Positions 52,596 through 61,756 of a stretch of 64,000 nucleotides of DNA are shown piece after piece. The translations under genes and the position numbers were made by a program. The notes under the pieces were generated by a model. The model was not told where the DNA came from and ran no database searches. It saw only the letters and a list, made by a program, of their open reading frames with translations. Each line of letters opens with the position of its first letter. Position 1 is the stretch's first letter. Origin of the DNA: Sphingopyxis sp. MSC1_008 (GTDB lineage: Bacteria; Pseudomonadota; Alphaproteobacteria; Sphingomonadales; Sphingomonadaceae); NCBI RefSeq assembly GCF_023197165.1, contig NZ_JALPRD010000002.1, forward strand, positions 310,001 to 374,000, in the 5' to 3' direction.

Positions 52596-53954
52596 TCAAT
52601 TCACCGCAGTGGGGCGTGCGATTTCGGCGTTGCCATAGGCGTCCGCGAGTTTGCCGCCTTTTGCATAGTCGATGAGCAGCTGAAAATAGCCCGGCGTGTA
52701 GCGGGTCGAAATCCGGCTGCCGTCGGGCGCAGGCTCGAATTCGGTCATCCCGTGCTCGGCCTTTGGAAAGACGGCGAGGGTGATCGGCTTGCCGGCATCG
52801 ATGAGCCCGGTGATCCGCCGCGCGGTTTCGCCGGCCGGCGCGTCGATATCCTGTCCGCCGAGCGCCCAGAGTTGCGGGGCGGTCACCGCGCGGAGCGTCG
52901 GCATCGGGTCATAGTGGACGGGCGTGCCGAAACGATAGACCTGCCCCTTGGTCCGGATCTCTTCGGCGGTCATGCCGAGGAGGATGTGGGTGTAATTGCC
53001 GTAGACATCCTTGTACCAAGGTTCGCCGCGATAGAGCGCGCGCACCGCATCGAGCTCCTCGATCCCGTCGGCCATGCCGCTTGCGAAGATGCGCGTCGTC
53101 GCGGCGCCGATTTCCTGCGCCTTGGCGATGACGTCGGGGCCATGGCCTTTGAGACCCATCTGGAATGCGATCGCCTCGCGATCCTCGTCGGCGACCGACA
53201 CCGCGAGGCCGAAGCTGACGATGAGGAAATCGACCTGGGTGCGGGTGGCCGCGAGCGGTGCGATCCATCCGCCCTGGCTCGGCCCTTGAAAGCCGAAGCG
53301 CGCCCCGCGTGCGCCGGCCATGCGGCGCGCCTCGGCAAGCGCGGCGACCGCGTCGTCGGCGAGCAATGAAAAGACCTGGGTATATTTGTCGCCCGATGCA
53401 CCGGTGCCGCGCTTGTCATAGACGAAGGCGCCGATGCCCGCGGCGGGGAGCATGCGTTGCAGCGCGTTGGTATCGCGCGCCGAATCGGGTTCGGCACCGT
53501 GGAGCAGGACGACGATCGGGACGGGCTTGTTGCCAGCCGGCAGTACGAGGCGGCCGACGAGGCGCGTGCCGTGGCTGGTGAAGCTGGTGTCGCGCGTTTC
53601 CAGCGGTATCCGCGATGCGGCACGGTCGCCGAATTGCATCGTGCCCGAGGCGCAGTCGCCGAACCGCACTTGCAGGCCATCGGGGCGGTCGGTCCAGCCG
53701 GTGTTGCTCGTCCAGATATCGCCGGTTTGGACGAGCTTCCCGCTGGTTCCGTCGAGATTGCGCCAGCGGAGCGCGCCTGCGGTCGAGGTCGCAATGTCGA
53801 CCGTCTCGCCGTCCGGCAAACGATAGGCACCGACCTTGCAATCACTCTCTTCGGCGGCCGCCGGAACAGCGAGCCCCAGAGCGATCGACGCGAATGTTGC
53901 CGTCCGCCAGCGTTGCCGAATCTTGCGCGTGGCCGGTGGTTGTGCGTCGGGCAT
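52596..53954 (-). CDS. secreted alpha/beta hydrolase
   Basis: 452 residues from ATG 53954; the longer frame begins inside the tRNA gene and is false. It has a signal peptide after a basic N-terminus (RTATFASIALGLAVPAAAEE), then an N-terminal beta-rich part, and the hydrolase fold with oxyanion stretch IVVLLHGAEP, the nucleophile elbow FQGPSQGGW (Ser) and a late His in KAEHGMTEFEP. A dienelactone-hydrolase-like or acyl-peptidase-like enzyme; substrate unknown. It is just next to tRNA-Leu(UAA) on the same strand. Confidence 0.82.
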   Translation of the reverse strand: MPDAQPPATRKIRQRWRTATFASIALGLAVPAAAEESDCKVGAYRLPDGETVDIATSTAGALRWRNLDGTSGKLVQTGDIWTSNTGWTDRPDGLQVRFGDCASGTMQFGDRAASRIPLETRDTSFTSHGTRLVGRLVLPAGNKPVPIVVLLHGAEPDSARDTNALQRMLPAAGIGAFVYDKRGTGASGDKYTQVFSLLADDAVAALAEARRMAGARGARFGFQGPSQGGWIAPLAATRTQVDFLIVSFGLAVSVADEDREAIAFQMGLKGHGPDVIAKAQEIGAATTRIFASGMADGIEELDAVRALYRGEPWYKDVYGNYTHILLGMTAEEIRTKGQVYRFGTPVHYDPMPTLRAVTAPQLWALGGQDIDAPAGETARRITGLIDAGKPITLAVFPKAEHGMTEFEPAPDGSRISTRYTPGYFQLLIDYAKGGKLADAYGNAEIARPTAVN

Positions 53955-53972
53955 TCCGATATCCTGCAAAGC

Positions 53973-54058
53973 TGGTGCGGACGGCGGGACTTGAACCCGC
54001 ATGACACTAGGCCGGCAGATTTTAAGTCTGCTGCGTCTACCGATTTCGCCACGTCCGC
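53973..54058 (-). tRNA. tRNA-Leu (anticodon UAA)
   Basis: 86 bases with encoded CCA on the minus strand. Acceptor GCGGACG/CGTCCGC pairs fully, and the anticodon loop CTTAAAA gives TAA. Long variable arm present. It reads UUA and UUG. It is distinct from tRNA-Leu(UAG) at 9073. Confidence 0.95.
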
Positions 54059-54148
54059 GTGACCGACGCCGGTCAAGCCGATGGGCCGATGGAGGTCAAG
54101 CGATGTTTGCCGCTTCACGCCATGCGGCGGCTCGGCTAGACGGCGTGG

Positions 54149-55096
54149 ATGACTCCAGTCCTTGAAATTTCCGGCCTCGGGAAAACCTATAAAAGCGGTC
54201 ATACAGCGCTGAGCGATGTCGACCTTTCCATCAACAAGGGCGAGATTTTCGCGCTGCTCGGGCCGAACGGCGCCGGCAAGACGACGCTGATCAGCATCGT
54301 CTGCGGCATCGTCACGGCTAGTGCGGGGACGGTGACCGTCGCCGGGCACGATCATGCGCGCGATTACCGCGCGGCGCGGACGATGATCGGGCTGGTGCCG
54401 CAGGAACTGCATACCGACGCGTTCGAAACGGTGATGGCGACGGTGAGCTTCTCGCGCGGGCTGTTCGGCAAGCCGCGCAACCCCGCGTTTATCGAGCAGT
54501 TGCTGCGCGACCTGTCGCTCTGGGACAAGCGCGATTCAAAGATCATGGAGTTGTCGGGGGGCATGAAGCGCCGCGTGATGATCGCCAAGGCGCTATCCCA
54601 CGAGCCCGAAATCCTGTTCCTCGACGAGCCGACCGCGGGGGTCGATGTCGAGCTGCGCCGCGACATGTGGAACATGGTGCGCGGGCTGCGCGAGCGCGGC
54701 GTGACGATCATCCTCACCACCCATTATATCGAGGAGGCCGAGGAAATGGCCGACCGCGTCGGGGTGATCACCGGCGGGCGGCTGATCCTGGTCGAGCAGA
54801 AGGACGAGCTGATCAAGAAGCTGGGGCGCAAGACATTGACGCTCAATCTGGCCGAACAACTGGGGGCCGTGCCTGCCGAACTTGCCGACTGGAAGCTTGC
54901 GCTCGCGGGCGATGGCCATGAACTCGTGTATGAATTCGACAGCCAGGCCGAGGCGACCGGGGTGCCTTCGCTGCTGCGGCGGATGACCGACATCGGGGTC
55001 CAGTTCAAGGATCTGCACACGAGGCAAAGCTCGCTCGAGGATATTTTCGTCGGGCTGGTGCATGAATCGAACGGCGCAAAGGGAGAAGCCGCATGA
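54149..55096 (+). CDS. ABC-2 type transporter ATPase subunit (YadG-like)
   Basis: 315 residues. ATP-binding cassette with Walker [10 protein letters not shown] (about 38-46), signature LSGGMKRR (about 136), Walker [11 protein letters not shown] (about 155-164) and the switch His in [13 protein letters not shown]. An extra C-terminal part of about 90 residues resembles the drug-exporter type. It overlaps the permease start by 4 bases. The pair resembles E. coli YadGH, an exporter of unknown substrate. Confidence 0.92.
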   Translation: MTPVLEISGLGKTYKSGHTALSDVDLSINKGEIFALLGPNGAGKTTLISIVCGIVTASAGTVTVAGHDHARDYRAARTMIGLVPQELHTDAFETVMATVSFSRGLFGKPRNPAFIEQLLRDLSLWDKRDSKIMELSGGMKRRVMIAKALSHEPEILFLDEPTAGVDVELRRDMWNMVRGLRERGVTIILTTHYIEEAEEMADRVGVITGGRLILVEQKDELIKKLGRKTLTLNLAEQLGAVPAELADWKLALAGDGHELVYEFDSQAEATGVPSLLRRMTDIGVQFKDLHTRQSSLEDIFVGLVHESNGAKGEAA

Positions 55097-55860
55097 CCGC
55101 GAACTGGCGCGGCGTGCGCGCGATCTACGCCTTCGAAATGGCGCGCTTCGGGCGCACCGTCTGGACGAGCCTCGCTTTGCCGGTGATAACCACCGCGCTC
55201 TATTTCGTCGTCTTCGGATCGGCGATCGGCAGCCGCATGACCGAAGTCAGCAACGTCCCCTATGGCGCGTTCATCGTGCCGGGGCTGATGATGCTGACGA
55301 TGTTTACCGAAAGCATCAGCAACGCCTCGTTCGGCATCTATATGCCCAAATGGACAGGGACGATCTACGAAATGCTGTCGGCGCCGCTGTCGCCGCTCGA
55401 AACGGTGATCGCCTATGTCGGCGCGGCCGCGACCAAATCGGTGGTCATCGGATCGATCATTTTCGCGACCGCGCACCTGTTCGTCGACGTGCAGGTCGCG
55501 CACCCGCTGTTGATGGCGGCTTTCATGATCCTGATGGCGGTGACATTCTGCCTGTTCGGCTTCATCATCGGCATCTGGGCGCAGAGCTTCGAGCAGCTGC
55601 AGGTGATCCCGATGCTGGTCATCTATCCGCTGACCTTTTTGGGCGGTGCTTTCTATTCGCTCGACATGCTGCCCGCGGCGTGGCGGACGGTGACGCTGTT
55701 CAACCCCGTCGTCTATCTGATCAGCGGGTTCCGCTGGACCTTCTTCGGCAAGGGCGATGTCGGGATCGAAGTCAGCATGGGCGCGGTGACGCTATTCCTG
55801 GCGCTGTGCCTGGGAGTCATCTTCTGGATGTTCCGCACCGGATACCGGCTCAAGAACTGA
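55093..55860 (+). CDS. ABC-2 type transporter permease (YadH-like)
   Basis: 255 residues with six hydrophobic segments (about 23-41, 56-75, 105-130, 140-165, 170-190, 225-245). The middle stretch [24 protein letters not shown] is the ABC-2 membrane-family signature. It forms the membrane half with the preceding ATPase. Length is close to E. coli YadH. Confidence 0.9.
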   Translation: MTANWRGVRAIYAFEMARFGRTVWTSLALPVITTALYFVVFGSAIGSRMTEVSNVPYGAFIVPGLMMLTMFTESISNASFGIYMPKWTGTIYEMLSAPLSPLETVIAYVGAAATKSVVIGSIIFATAHLFVDVQVAHPLLMAAFMILMAVTFCLFGFIIGIWAQSFEQLQVIPMLVIYPLTFLGGAFYSLDMLPAAWRTVTLFNPVVYLISGFRWTFFGKGDVGIEVSMGAVTLFLALCLGVIFWMFRTGYRLKN

Positions 55861-55883
55861 TTTCGCGACCGATCTCTCTAACA

Positions 55884-55988
55884 TCGTCATGCTGAACTTG
55901 TTTCAGCATCCATAATCCGTCGCTGCCTTCCGCGCTGCGCTGAAGGAGGGAATAGGCCATGGACCCTGAAACAAGTTCAGGGTGACGA
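55884..55988. repeat. inverted-repeat element with TCGTCA ends (GAACTTG core)
   Basis: Arms 55884-55912 and 55960-55988 are imperfect reverse complements (TCGTCATGCTGAACTTG, and CAAGTTCAGGGTGACGA on the other side), separated by about 47 bases. The ends match the other elements but the core is GAACTTGTTTCAG. It lies between two convergent genes (ABC permease and ihfB). Confidence 0.85.
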
Positions 55989-56024
55989 AAATGGTGGACG
56001 CGAAATCCTGTTCAGGGCGCGCGT

Positions 56025-56303
56025 TCAGCCGTTCAAACGTTCGCGCATTTCCTTGCCCGGTTTGAAATAGGGCACGTTTTTCGCCTTCACATCGACCGCC
56101 GCACCCGTCCGGGGATTGCGGCCGGTGCGCGATTCGCGCGACCGGGTGGAGAAGGCGCCGAAGCCGCGCAGTTCGACACGCCCGCCCGAGGCCAGCTGAT
56201 CGACGATGGAATCGAAGAAAGTGTCGACGATGCGCTCGACCTCTTCGAGCCTCAAATCGCTGTTTTCGCTTGCGATCTTTTGAACCAGTTCTGACCGGAT
56301 CAT
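56025..56303 (-). CDS. ihfB: integration host factor subunit beta
   Basis: 92 residues, the normal length. The DNA-binding arm with [14 protein letters not shown] (the GRNP-like turn) and the C-terminal [15 protein letters not shown] are intact. It forms a heterodimer with IhfA and bends DNA at specific sites. It is downstream of rpsA in the same order seen in many proteobacteria, with a terminator in between. Confidence 0.95.
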   Translation of the reverse strand: MIRSELVQKIASENSDLRLEEVERIVDTFFDSIVDQLASGGRVELRGFGAFSTRSRESRTGRNPRTGAAVDVKAKNVPYFKPGKEMRERLNG

Positions 56304-56443
56304 GAGCTTCCCCTATTATATATCACGCTTCTCCCGCCGAAGCAGGCGTCCGGTCGTTGCCGGCTCATTGTGCGTGAGACCCCTCCCAACGCGCGGAGAA
56401 GGTATCACGAATCACTGTCCGGTCAAAAATATATCACGACACG

Positions 56444-56480
56444 AAAAAGGCCCGCAGAGGGACACTCTGCGGGCCTTTTG
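56444..56480. terminator. rho-independent terminator after rpsA
   Basis: AAAAAGGCCCGCAGAG, loop GGACA, CTCTGCGGGCCTTTT: a strong symmetrical hairpin with an A run on one side and a T run on the other. On the minus strand it lies just after the rpsA stop, before ihfB. Confidence 0.93.
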
Positions 56481-56505
56481 TTTCGCCTGTCGGCGGAAGA
56501 GGAAA

Positions 56506-58218
56506 TTAATCCTTCTTGCCGGCCTTCAGCGCCTCGCCGAGGATGTCGCCGAGCGACGCACCCGAGTCCGACGAACCGTACTGAGCGACGGCTTCCTTCT
56601 CTTCGGCGATCTGCATCGCCTTGACCGAGAAGTTCGGCTTTTTCGAACGGTCGAAGCCGATGACCATCGCATCGAACTTCTGGCCGACCTGGTAACGTTC
56701 GGCGCGCTGTTCGTCGCGGTCGCGGCCAAGATCGGCGCGCTTGATGAAGCCGGTCGCGCCATCGTCGCCAGCCTGAACTTCGAGGCCGTTGTCACGGACT
56801 TCGAGGACGGTGACGGTGATGACGTCGTTCTTCTTCACCGAACCGGCAGCGGCGACACCGCCGCCAACGGCCGGAGCACCCTTTTCAAGCTGCTTGATGC
56901 CGAGGCTGATGCGTTCCTTCTCGACGTCGACGTCGAGAACGACGACCTGCACGGCCTCGCCCTTGCGGTGGAGGTGCAGCGCTTCTTCGCCCGAGATGCC
57001 CCAGGCGATGTCCGACATGTGAACCATGCCGTCGACGTCGCCCGGCAGGCCGACGAACAGACCGAATTCGGTCGCGTTCTTGACTTCGCCTTCGACGACC
57101 GAGCCCACCGGGTGGGTTTCGGCGAACGCGCCCCAGGGGTTCGACTGGGCCTGCTTGAGGCCGAGCGAGATGCGGCGCTTGTCGCTGTCGACTTCGAGGA
57201 CGATGACGTCGACTTCCTGGCTGGTCGAAACGATCTTGCCGGGGTGGACGTTCTTCTTGACCCACGACATTTCGCTGACGTGGACCAGGCCTTCGATGCC
57301 GGCTTCGAGTTCGACGAACGCACCGTAATCGGTGATGTTCGTGACGGTGCCCGAGAGCTTCGCACCGACGGGATATTTGGCGGCGACGCCTTCCCACGGA
57401 TCGCTTTCGAGCTGCTTCATGCCGAGGCTGATGCGCTGCGTGTCGCGGTTGATGCGGATGATCTGGACGCGGACATTGTCACCGATGTTGATGACTTCGC
57501 TCGGGTGGTTGACGCGCTTGTAGCTCATGTCGGTGACATGGAGCAGGCCATCGATGCCGCCGAGGTCGACGAACGCACCATAGTCGGTGATGTTCTTGAC
57601 GGCGCCTTCGATGATCTGACCTTCTTCCAGGTTCTGGATCAGGCCCGAGCGCTGTTCGGCGCGCGTTTCTTCGAGGATAGCGCGACGCGACACGACGATG
57701 TTGCCGCGGCGACGATCCATCTTGAGGATCTGGAACGGCTGCGGCAGGTCCATGAGCGGGCCGACGTCGCGCACGGGGCGGATGTCGACCTGCGAACCCG
57801 GAAGGAACGCCACGGCGCCGCCGAGGTCGACGGTGAAGCCGCCCTTGACGCGGCCGAAGATGACGCCTTCGACGCGGGCTTCCTTGTTGAATTCTTCTTC
57901 GAGGCGGTCCCAGGCGGCTTCGCGGCGGGCGCGATCGCGGGACAGCATGGTTTCGCCATTGGCGTTTTCGACGCGGTCGACATAGACTTCGACTTCGTCA
58001 CCGACGTTGATGTCGGCCTTCTGGCCCGGCATGGCGAATTCGCGAAGCGGCACGCGGCCTTCGCTCTTCAGGCCAATGTCGATAACTGCCAGGTCGTTTT
58101 CGATCGCGGTCACGGTGCCCTTGACGACGCGGCCTTCAAAGCCGCCGTCGGCACCACCAAGCGATTCATCGAGCATCGCGGCGAAATCGTCGCGCGTCGG
58201 GAAAGCCGTAGTGGCCAT
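56506..58218 (-). CDS. rpsA: 30S ribosomal protein S1
   Basis: 570 residues from ATG 58218, preceded by AAGGA. Six S1 RNA-binding repeats can be seen, with successive G-x-V-x-x-ITDYGAFV blocks (NITDYGAFVDLG, NITDYGAFVELE, NATEFGLFVGLP). It helps mRNA bind to the 30S subunit. It is downstream of cmk, the usual gene order, with its own candidate promoter and a terminator after it. Confidence 0.97.
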   Translation of the reverse strand: MATTAFPTRDDFAAMLDESLGGADGGFEGRVVKGTVTAIENDLAVIDIGLKSEGRVPLREFAMPGQKADINVGDEVEVYVDRVENANGETMLSRDRARREAAWDRLEEEFNKEARVEGVIFGRVKGGFTVDLGGAVAFLPGSQVDIRPVRDVGPLMDLPQPFQILKMDRRRGNIVVSRRAILEETRAEQRSGLIQNLEEGQIIEGAVKNITDYGAFVDLGGIDGLLHVTDMSYKRVNHPSEVINIGDNVRVQIIRINRDTQRISLGMKQLESDPWEGVAAKYPVGAKLSGTVTNITDYGAFVELEAGIEGLVHVSEMSWVKKNVHPGKIVSTSQEVDVIVLEVDSDKRRISLGLKQAQSNPWGAFAETHPVGSVVEGEVKNATEFGLFVGLPGDVDGMVHMSDIAWGISGEEALHLHRKGEAVQVVVLDVDVEKERISLGIKQLEKGAPAVGGGVAAAGSVKKNDVITVTVLEVRDNGLEVQAGDDGATGFIKRADLGRDRDEQRAERYQVGQKFDAMVIGFDRSKKPNFSVKAMQIAEEKEAVAQYGSSDSGASLGDILGEALKAGKKD

Positions 58219-58449
58219 AGTTGATATTCCTTACTTCATCTGTTCCGGCCAAGCGGTTGGTTCCGCTGGTCTTGTGGCCGATCCGCCACGCCTGCCGGAT
58301 GCAGGGCGCAGCATCCTTCGAGCCGGTTGCCGGCGAGTCATGGACAAAGCAAAATGGGCGCGGCGGGTGCATCCCATCGCGCCCGACGCTCGGTTCGAGC
58401 GGCGGTCGGTCCATGCCTCGACCTGCAATTAAGCCTGTCGGACGGCGCG

Positions 58450-58478
58450 CGTATAGTCCGCAAAGCCCGTCAAGGCAA
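58450..58478 (-). promoter_or_regulatory. candidate rpsA promoter
   Basis: Reading the minus strand: TTGCCT, 17 bases, TATACG, in the 274-base gap between cmk and rpsA, about 230 bases before the rpsA start. The long leader would fit autoregulation of S1 through its own mRNA, but no structure was confirmed. Otherwise nothing was noticed in this gap. Confidence 0.45.
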
Positions 58479-58492
58479 GGTCGAAAGGCCGG

Positions 58493-59122
58493 TCAGGCGC
58501 GGTGCTTCCGGCGTTCCTCGACAAAGGCGATCGCGGCGGCGACGGCGGCGTCGCGGTCCATGTCGCTGTTGTCGAGCAGCATCGCGTCAACGGCGCGGAG
58601 CAGCGGGGCGTCGGCGCGGCCGGTATCGCGGGCATCGCGGGCATGGACGTCGGCGAGAACGGCGTCGTAACTCACCTCGACCCCGCGCGACAGCATCTCG
58701 GCATGGCGGCGGCGCGCGCGTTCCTCGGCGCTGGCGGTGACGAACAGCTTGGCATCGGCGTGCGGCGCGATGACCGTGCCGATATCGCGCCCGTCGAGCA
58801 CAGCGCCGCCCGGCTGGTTGGCGAAATCGACCTGGCGCTGGAACAGCGCGGCGCGGACCTGCGGGTGAACCGACACGCGGCTGGCGAGGCCGCCGGTGCT
58901 TTCGTAGCGCAGCGCGGGGTCGCCCAGCAGGCTGTCCGGAAAATCGCACGCGGCCAGCGCGTCGGCCGCCTTGTCGGGGTCGCCGTGATCTAGCTGCGTC
59001 TGGTAACCCACCGCGCGATAGAGGAGGCCGGTGTCGAGCACGGGCAGGCCGAAATGGTCGGCGAGCGCCCGCGCGATCGTGCCCTTGCCAGACGCGGTGG
59101 GGCCGTCGACCGCGATGATCAT
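58493..59122 (-). CDS. cmk: cytidylate kinase
   Basis: 209 residues from ATG 59122, overlapping the aroA stop by 4 bases (ATGA). The P-loop GPTASGKGT (about 7-15) and the [18 protein letters not shown] stretch (about 110) are typical. It phosphorylates CMP/dCMP with ATP. The longest frame continues upstream through aroA in the wrong frame and is false. Confidence 0.95.
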   Translation of the reverse strand: MIIAVDGPTASGKGTIARALADHFGLPVLDTGLLYRAVGYQTQLDHGDPDKAADALAACDFPDSLLGDPALRYESTGGLASRVSVHPQVRAALFQRQVDFANQPGGAVLDGRDIGTVIAPHADAKLFVTASAEERARRRHAEMLSRGVEVSYDAVLADVHARDARDTGRADAPLLRAVDAMLLDNSDMDRDAAVAAAIAFVEERRKHRA

Positions 59123-60447
59123 TGCTGAAGTCCGGCCAGCAATTCCTCGAAATTGGGGAAGCTGGTCGCGACAGGGGCGATGTCGTCGATCGTCACCGGC
59201 GCCTTGCCGACGAGGCCGGCGACGGCGAAGCTCATGCAGATGCGGTGGTCGAGGTGGCCGGCGATGGTGGCGCCGCCGGGCAGCGGGTCGCCGCCGGTGC
59301 CGTCGATGATCAGGCCGTCCTCGGTTTCGTCGACGCGCGCGCCGATGGCCTTGAGGCCGGTCGCCATCACCGCGATGCGGTCGCTTTCCTTGACGCGCAG
59401 TTCGTCGAGCCCGGTCGTGGTCGTGCGGCCCTCGGCGAGCGCGGCGGCGACGAAGAGGACCGGGAACTCGTCGACCATGCTCGGCACGACGGCGGGGTCG
59501 ACGTCGATGCCCTTGAGCAGGCTGTGGCGGACGCGGAGGTCGGCGACGGGTTCGCCGCCGACTTCGCGCGCGTCGAGCAGTTCGATGTCGCCGCCCATCT
59601 GTTTCAGGATCTCGATGAGACCTGCGCGCGTCGGGTTGAGGCCGACATTGGCGACGACGACGTCCGAACCCGGAACGAGCAGCGCGGCGACGATGAAGAA
59701 GGCGGCCGACGAGGGGTCGCCGGGGACGTTGATCGTCTGCGGCTTCAGTTCGGCTTCGCCGCGGATACGGATATGGCGCGTGCCGTCGGCGTCGGTGTCG
59801 ACGGAGAGCTCGGCGCCGAAGCCGCGCAGCATGCGTTCGCTGTGGTCGCGGGTTGGTACAGGTTCGATCACTTCGGTGATGCCCGGGGTGTTGAGGCCCG
59901 CGAGCAGGATCGCGCTCTTCACCTGCGCCGAGGCGACGGGCAGGCGGTAGGCGAGCGGGATGGCGGGTGAGAGGCCGCGCACCATCAGCGGCAGGCGACC
60001 GCCGGGGGAGGCGCTGATGTCGGCGCCCATCTGGCTCAGCGGATCGATGACGCGGCCCATCGGGCGGCCCGACAGGCTGGCATCGCCGATGAAAGTCGTG
60101 GTGATCGGGTGGCTCGCGACGAGGCCCATCAGCAGGCGCGTCGAGGTGCCGCTGTTGCCCATGTCGAGCGCTTCGCGCGGCTGGAGCAGCCCGCCGACGC
60201 CGACGCCGTGGATGCGCCATTCGCCGTCGTCCCGGCGCTCGATCGTCGCGCCCATCGCGCGCATCGCGGCGGCGGTGGCGAGCACGTCATGCCCTTCGAG
60301 CAGGCCGGTGACACGGCTTTCACCCACCGCGAGCGCGGAGAGCATCAGCGAGCGGTGCGAGATGCTCTTGTCCCCCGGAATCGCGATCCTACCTTTCAGC
60401 GGAACGGAAGCGGAAAAGCTGCGCGGCGTGGCGGTTTGATCGGTCAT
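59119..60447 (-). CDS. aroA: 3-phosphoshikimate 1-carboxyvinyltransferase (EPSP synthase), class II
   Basis: 442 residues from ATG 60447. It transfers the enolpyruvyl group of PEP to shikimate-3-phosphate in aromatic amino acid synthesis. Phosphate-binding sites: [14 protein letters not shown] (about 24-37) and [12 protein letters not shown]. The class II pattern [15 protein letters not shown] (about 157-171) separates it from class I (E. coli) enzymes. At the place where CP4 EPSP synthase has Ala100, this one appears to have Gly (GNSGTS). Length normal. Confidence 0.95.
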   Translation of the reverse strand: MTDQTATPRSFSASVPLKGRIAIPGDKSISHRSLMLSALAVGESRVTGLLEGHDVLATAAAMRAMGATIERRDDGEWRIHGVGVGGLLQPREALDMGNSGTSTRLLMGLVASHPITTTFIGDASLSGRPMGRVIDPLSQMGADISASPGGRLPLMVRGLSPAIPLAYRLPVASAQVKSAILLAGLNTPGITEVIEPVPTRDHSERMLRGFGAELSVDTDADGTRHIRIRGEAELKPQTINVPGDPSSAAFFIVAALLVPGSDVVVANVGLNPTRAGLIEILKQMGGDIELLDAREVGGEPVADLRVRHSLLKGIDVDPAVVPSMVDEFPVLFVAAALAEGRTTTTGLDELRVKESDRIAVMATGLKAIGARVDETEDGLIIDGTGGDPLPGGATIAGHLDHRICMSFAVAGLVGKAPVTIDDIAPVATSFPNFEELLAGLQQ

Positions 60448-60571
60448 GGCGTGCGGCTTTTGACAGCGGCCTTGCAATCTGGCAAGGCGCACGCCGATTT
60501 GACGGGTAGCTATTCAAGTTCCGTCGCTCTTCCGATATTTTTATCCTGTACCAAAGGGTTACGAGGCATAT

Positions 60572-60895
60572 ATGATCAAGGCTGAATGGGGCACGAAGCG
60601 TAGCTGCCCGAAATGCGCAACCCGATTCTATGATTTGACCAAGGACGATCCGATCAACTGCATCAATTGCGGTTATAACTGGATTCCGGAATCGGTGCTG
60701 AAATCGAAGCAGCCGATGCCGTTTGAACAGATCGAAAAGCCCGGCAAGGTCGTCAAGGAAGAAGGCGTCGACGAGGATCTGGATCTGGACGTCGATGTCG
60801 ACGAGGATAGCGATTCGCCCGACAATGACGTCGACCTCGGCGGCGACGACGATCTGGGCGTCGCGACCGCGGACGACGACGACGTCGAAACCTGA
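60572..60895 (+). CDS. TIGR02300 (FYDLN acid domain) protein
   Basis: 107 residues. The N-terminus has a four-Cys zinc-ribbon-like pattern, CPKCATRFYDL and CINCGYNW, and the FYDLN family motif. The C-terminal half is extremely acidic (DEDLDLDVDVDED and later DDDLGVATADDDD), probably disordered. Function unknown; the family is almost limited to alphaproteobacteria. Confidence 0.93.
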   Translation: MIKAEWGTKRSCPKCATRFYDLTKDDPINCINCGYNWIPESVLKSKQPMPFEQIEKPGKVVKEEGVDEDLDLDVDVDEDSDSPDNDVDLGGDDDLGVATADDDDVET

Positions 60896-60907
60896 TTTTT
60901 TCCGCGA

Positions 60908-60943
60908 GGGGTCAAAAAGGCATCGCAAGATGCATTTGGCCCC
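60908..60943. terminator. two-tier hairpin, possible terminator of the TIGR02300 gene
   Basis: GGGGTCAAA pairs with TTTGGCCCC (one G-T wobble), and inside it GCATC-GCAA-GATGC forms a second stem. There is no T run, so termination is a guess. Confidence 0.4.
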
Positions 60944-60971
60944 TTGCATCACTCGATGGCGCTGCTAAAGG
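60944..60971 (+). promoter_or_regulatory. candidate tRNA-Ala promoter
   Basis: TTGCAT, 16 bases, TAAAGG, about 58 bases before tRNA-Ala. Judged by eye only. Confidence 0.35.
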
Positions 60972-61029
60972 CGGCGTCCCGGTCGCCGCAGCCAAACATA
61001 TTGGCCAGGGCGACACGATGAAATGGCAC

Positions 61030-61105
61030 GGGGCCTTAGCTCAGCTGGGAGAGCGCCTGCATGGCATGCAGGAGGTCAGCGGTTCGATCCCGCTAGGCTC
61101 CACCA
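61030..61105 (+). tRNA. tRNA-Ala (anticodon GGC)
   Basis: 76 bases including CCA. Acceptor GGGGCCT/AGGCTCC pairs with one G-T wobble. Anticodon stem CCTGC/GCAGG encloses ATGGCAT, anticodon GGC. Standard T loop GGTTCGATCC. Confidence 0.96.
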
Positions 61106-61109
61106 TTAC

Positions 61110-61140
61110 AAAAAAGGCCCGCGCAAGCGGGCCTTTTTTT
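61110..61140. terminator. rho-independent terminator after tRNA-Ala
   Basis: AAAAAAGGCCCGC, GCAA, GCGGGCCTTTTTTT. Strong and symmetric, so it could also end the Rrf2 gene transcript coming from the other side. Confidence 0.93.
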
Positions 61141-61160
61141 ATTGCGCGGCGTGGTCGTAG

Positions 61161-61607
61161 CTATTCGGCCGCCTCGTCCTTTTCAAACACGGGTTCGAGC
61201 GCGATCGGGTCGGCGAGCGTGATGCGGTCGAGGATCGACGCGGTGTCGTCGCGGACCTTCAGCATCAGGCTGCGCAGCCGGCATTCGGATTCGGGCAGGC
61301 AATTTTTGCAATGTTCGTGCGCGTTGCGCGCCGCGCAGGGAACGAGCGCGAGCGAGCCGCGCGTCAGCCGAACGAGGTCGCCATAGCTGATGTCGATTGG
61401 GGGCAGGGCGAGCTGATAGCCGCCGTCGCGCCCGCGCTGCGAGATGAGCAGGCCCTCGCGCGCCATTTCGGACAGGATCACGGTCAGGAATTTGGGAGGG
61501 ATATTCTGCGCATCCGCAATATCCGCAAGCTGCACCTGCCCCTTGCCCCAATGGTCGGCAAGATGCTGGAACGCGCGGATCGTATAGCGGGTTTTTTGCG
61601 AGAGCAT
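61161..61607 (-). CDS. Rrf2-family regulator (probable iron-sulfur sensor)
   Basis: 148 residues. Winged-helix Rrf2 domain: MLSQKTRYTIRAFQHLA at the start, then FLTVILSEMAREGLLISQRGRDGGYQLA. It has more Cys residues than an IscR (PCAARNAHEHCKNCLPESEC, about 90-109), a pattern that may hold an iron-sulfur cluster. Which genes it controls is not shown; no isc or suf cluster is in the window. Confidence 0.88.
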   Translation of the reverse strand: MLSQKTRYTIRAFQHLADHWGKGQVQLADIADAQNIPPKFLTVILSEMAREGLLISQRGRDGGYQLALPPIDISYGDLVRLTRGSLALVPCAARNAHEHCKNCLPESECRLRSLMLKVRDDTASILDRITLADPIALEPVFEKDEAAE

Positions 61608-61756
61608 GGCGGCGTTACTGTGACATATTCAGCCTTAATTCAACCTGTCTGGATGACATAAGTTGCAGAGTTGATGAAAATCACAGCGGGTGGCATGAAC
61701 CTCCCCTATAAAGGTCGCATGGTGGCCCGGCATCGGGCGCGGCAAGGGTGGACAGA

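Noticed and set aside
52596..54002. Longer start of the alpha/beta hydrolase reaching into tRNA-Leu(UAA)
   Set aside because: The first residues are encoded by the tRNA; ATG 53954 gives a proper signal peptide.
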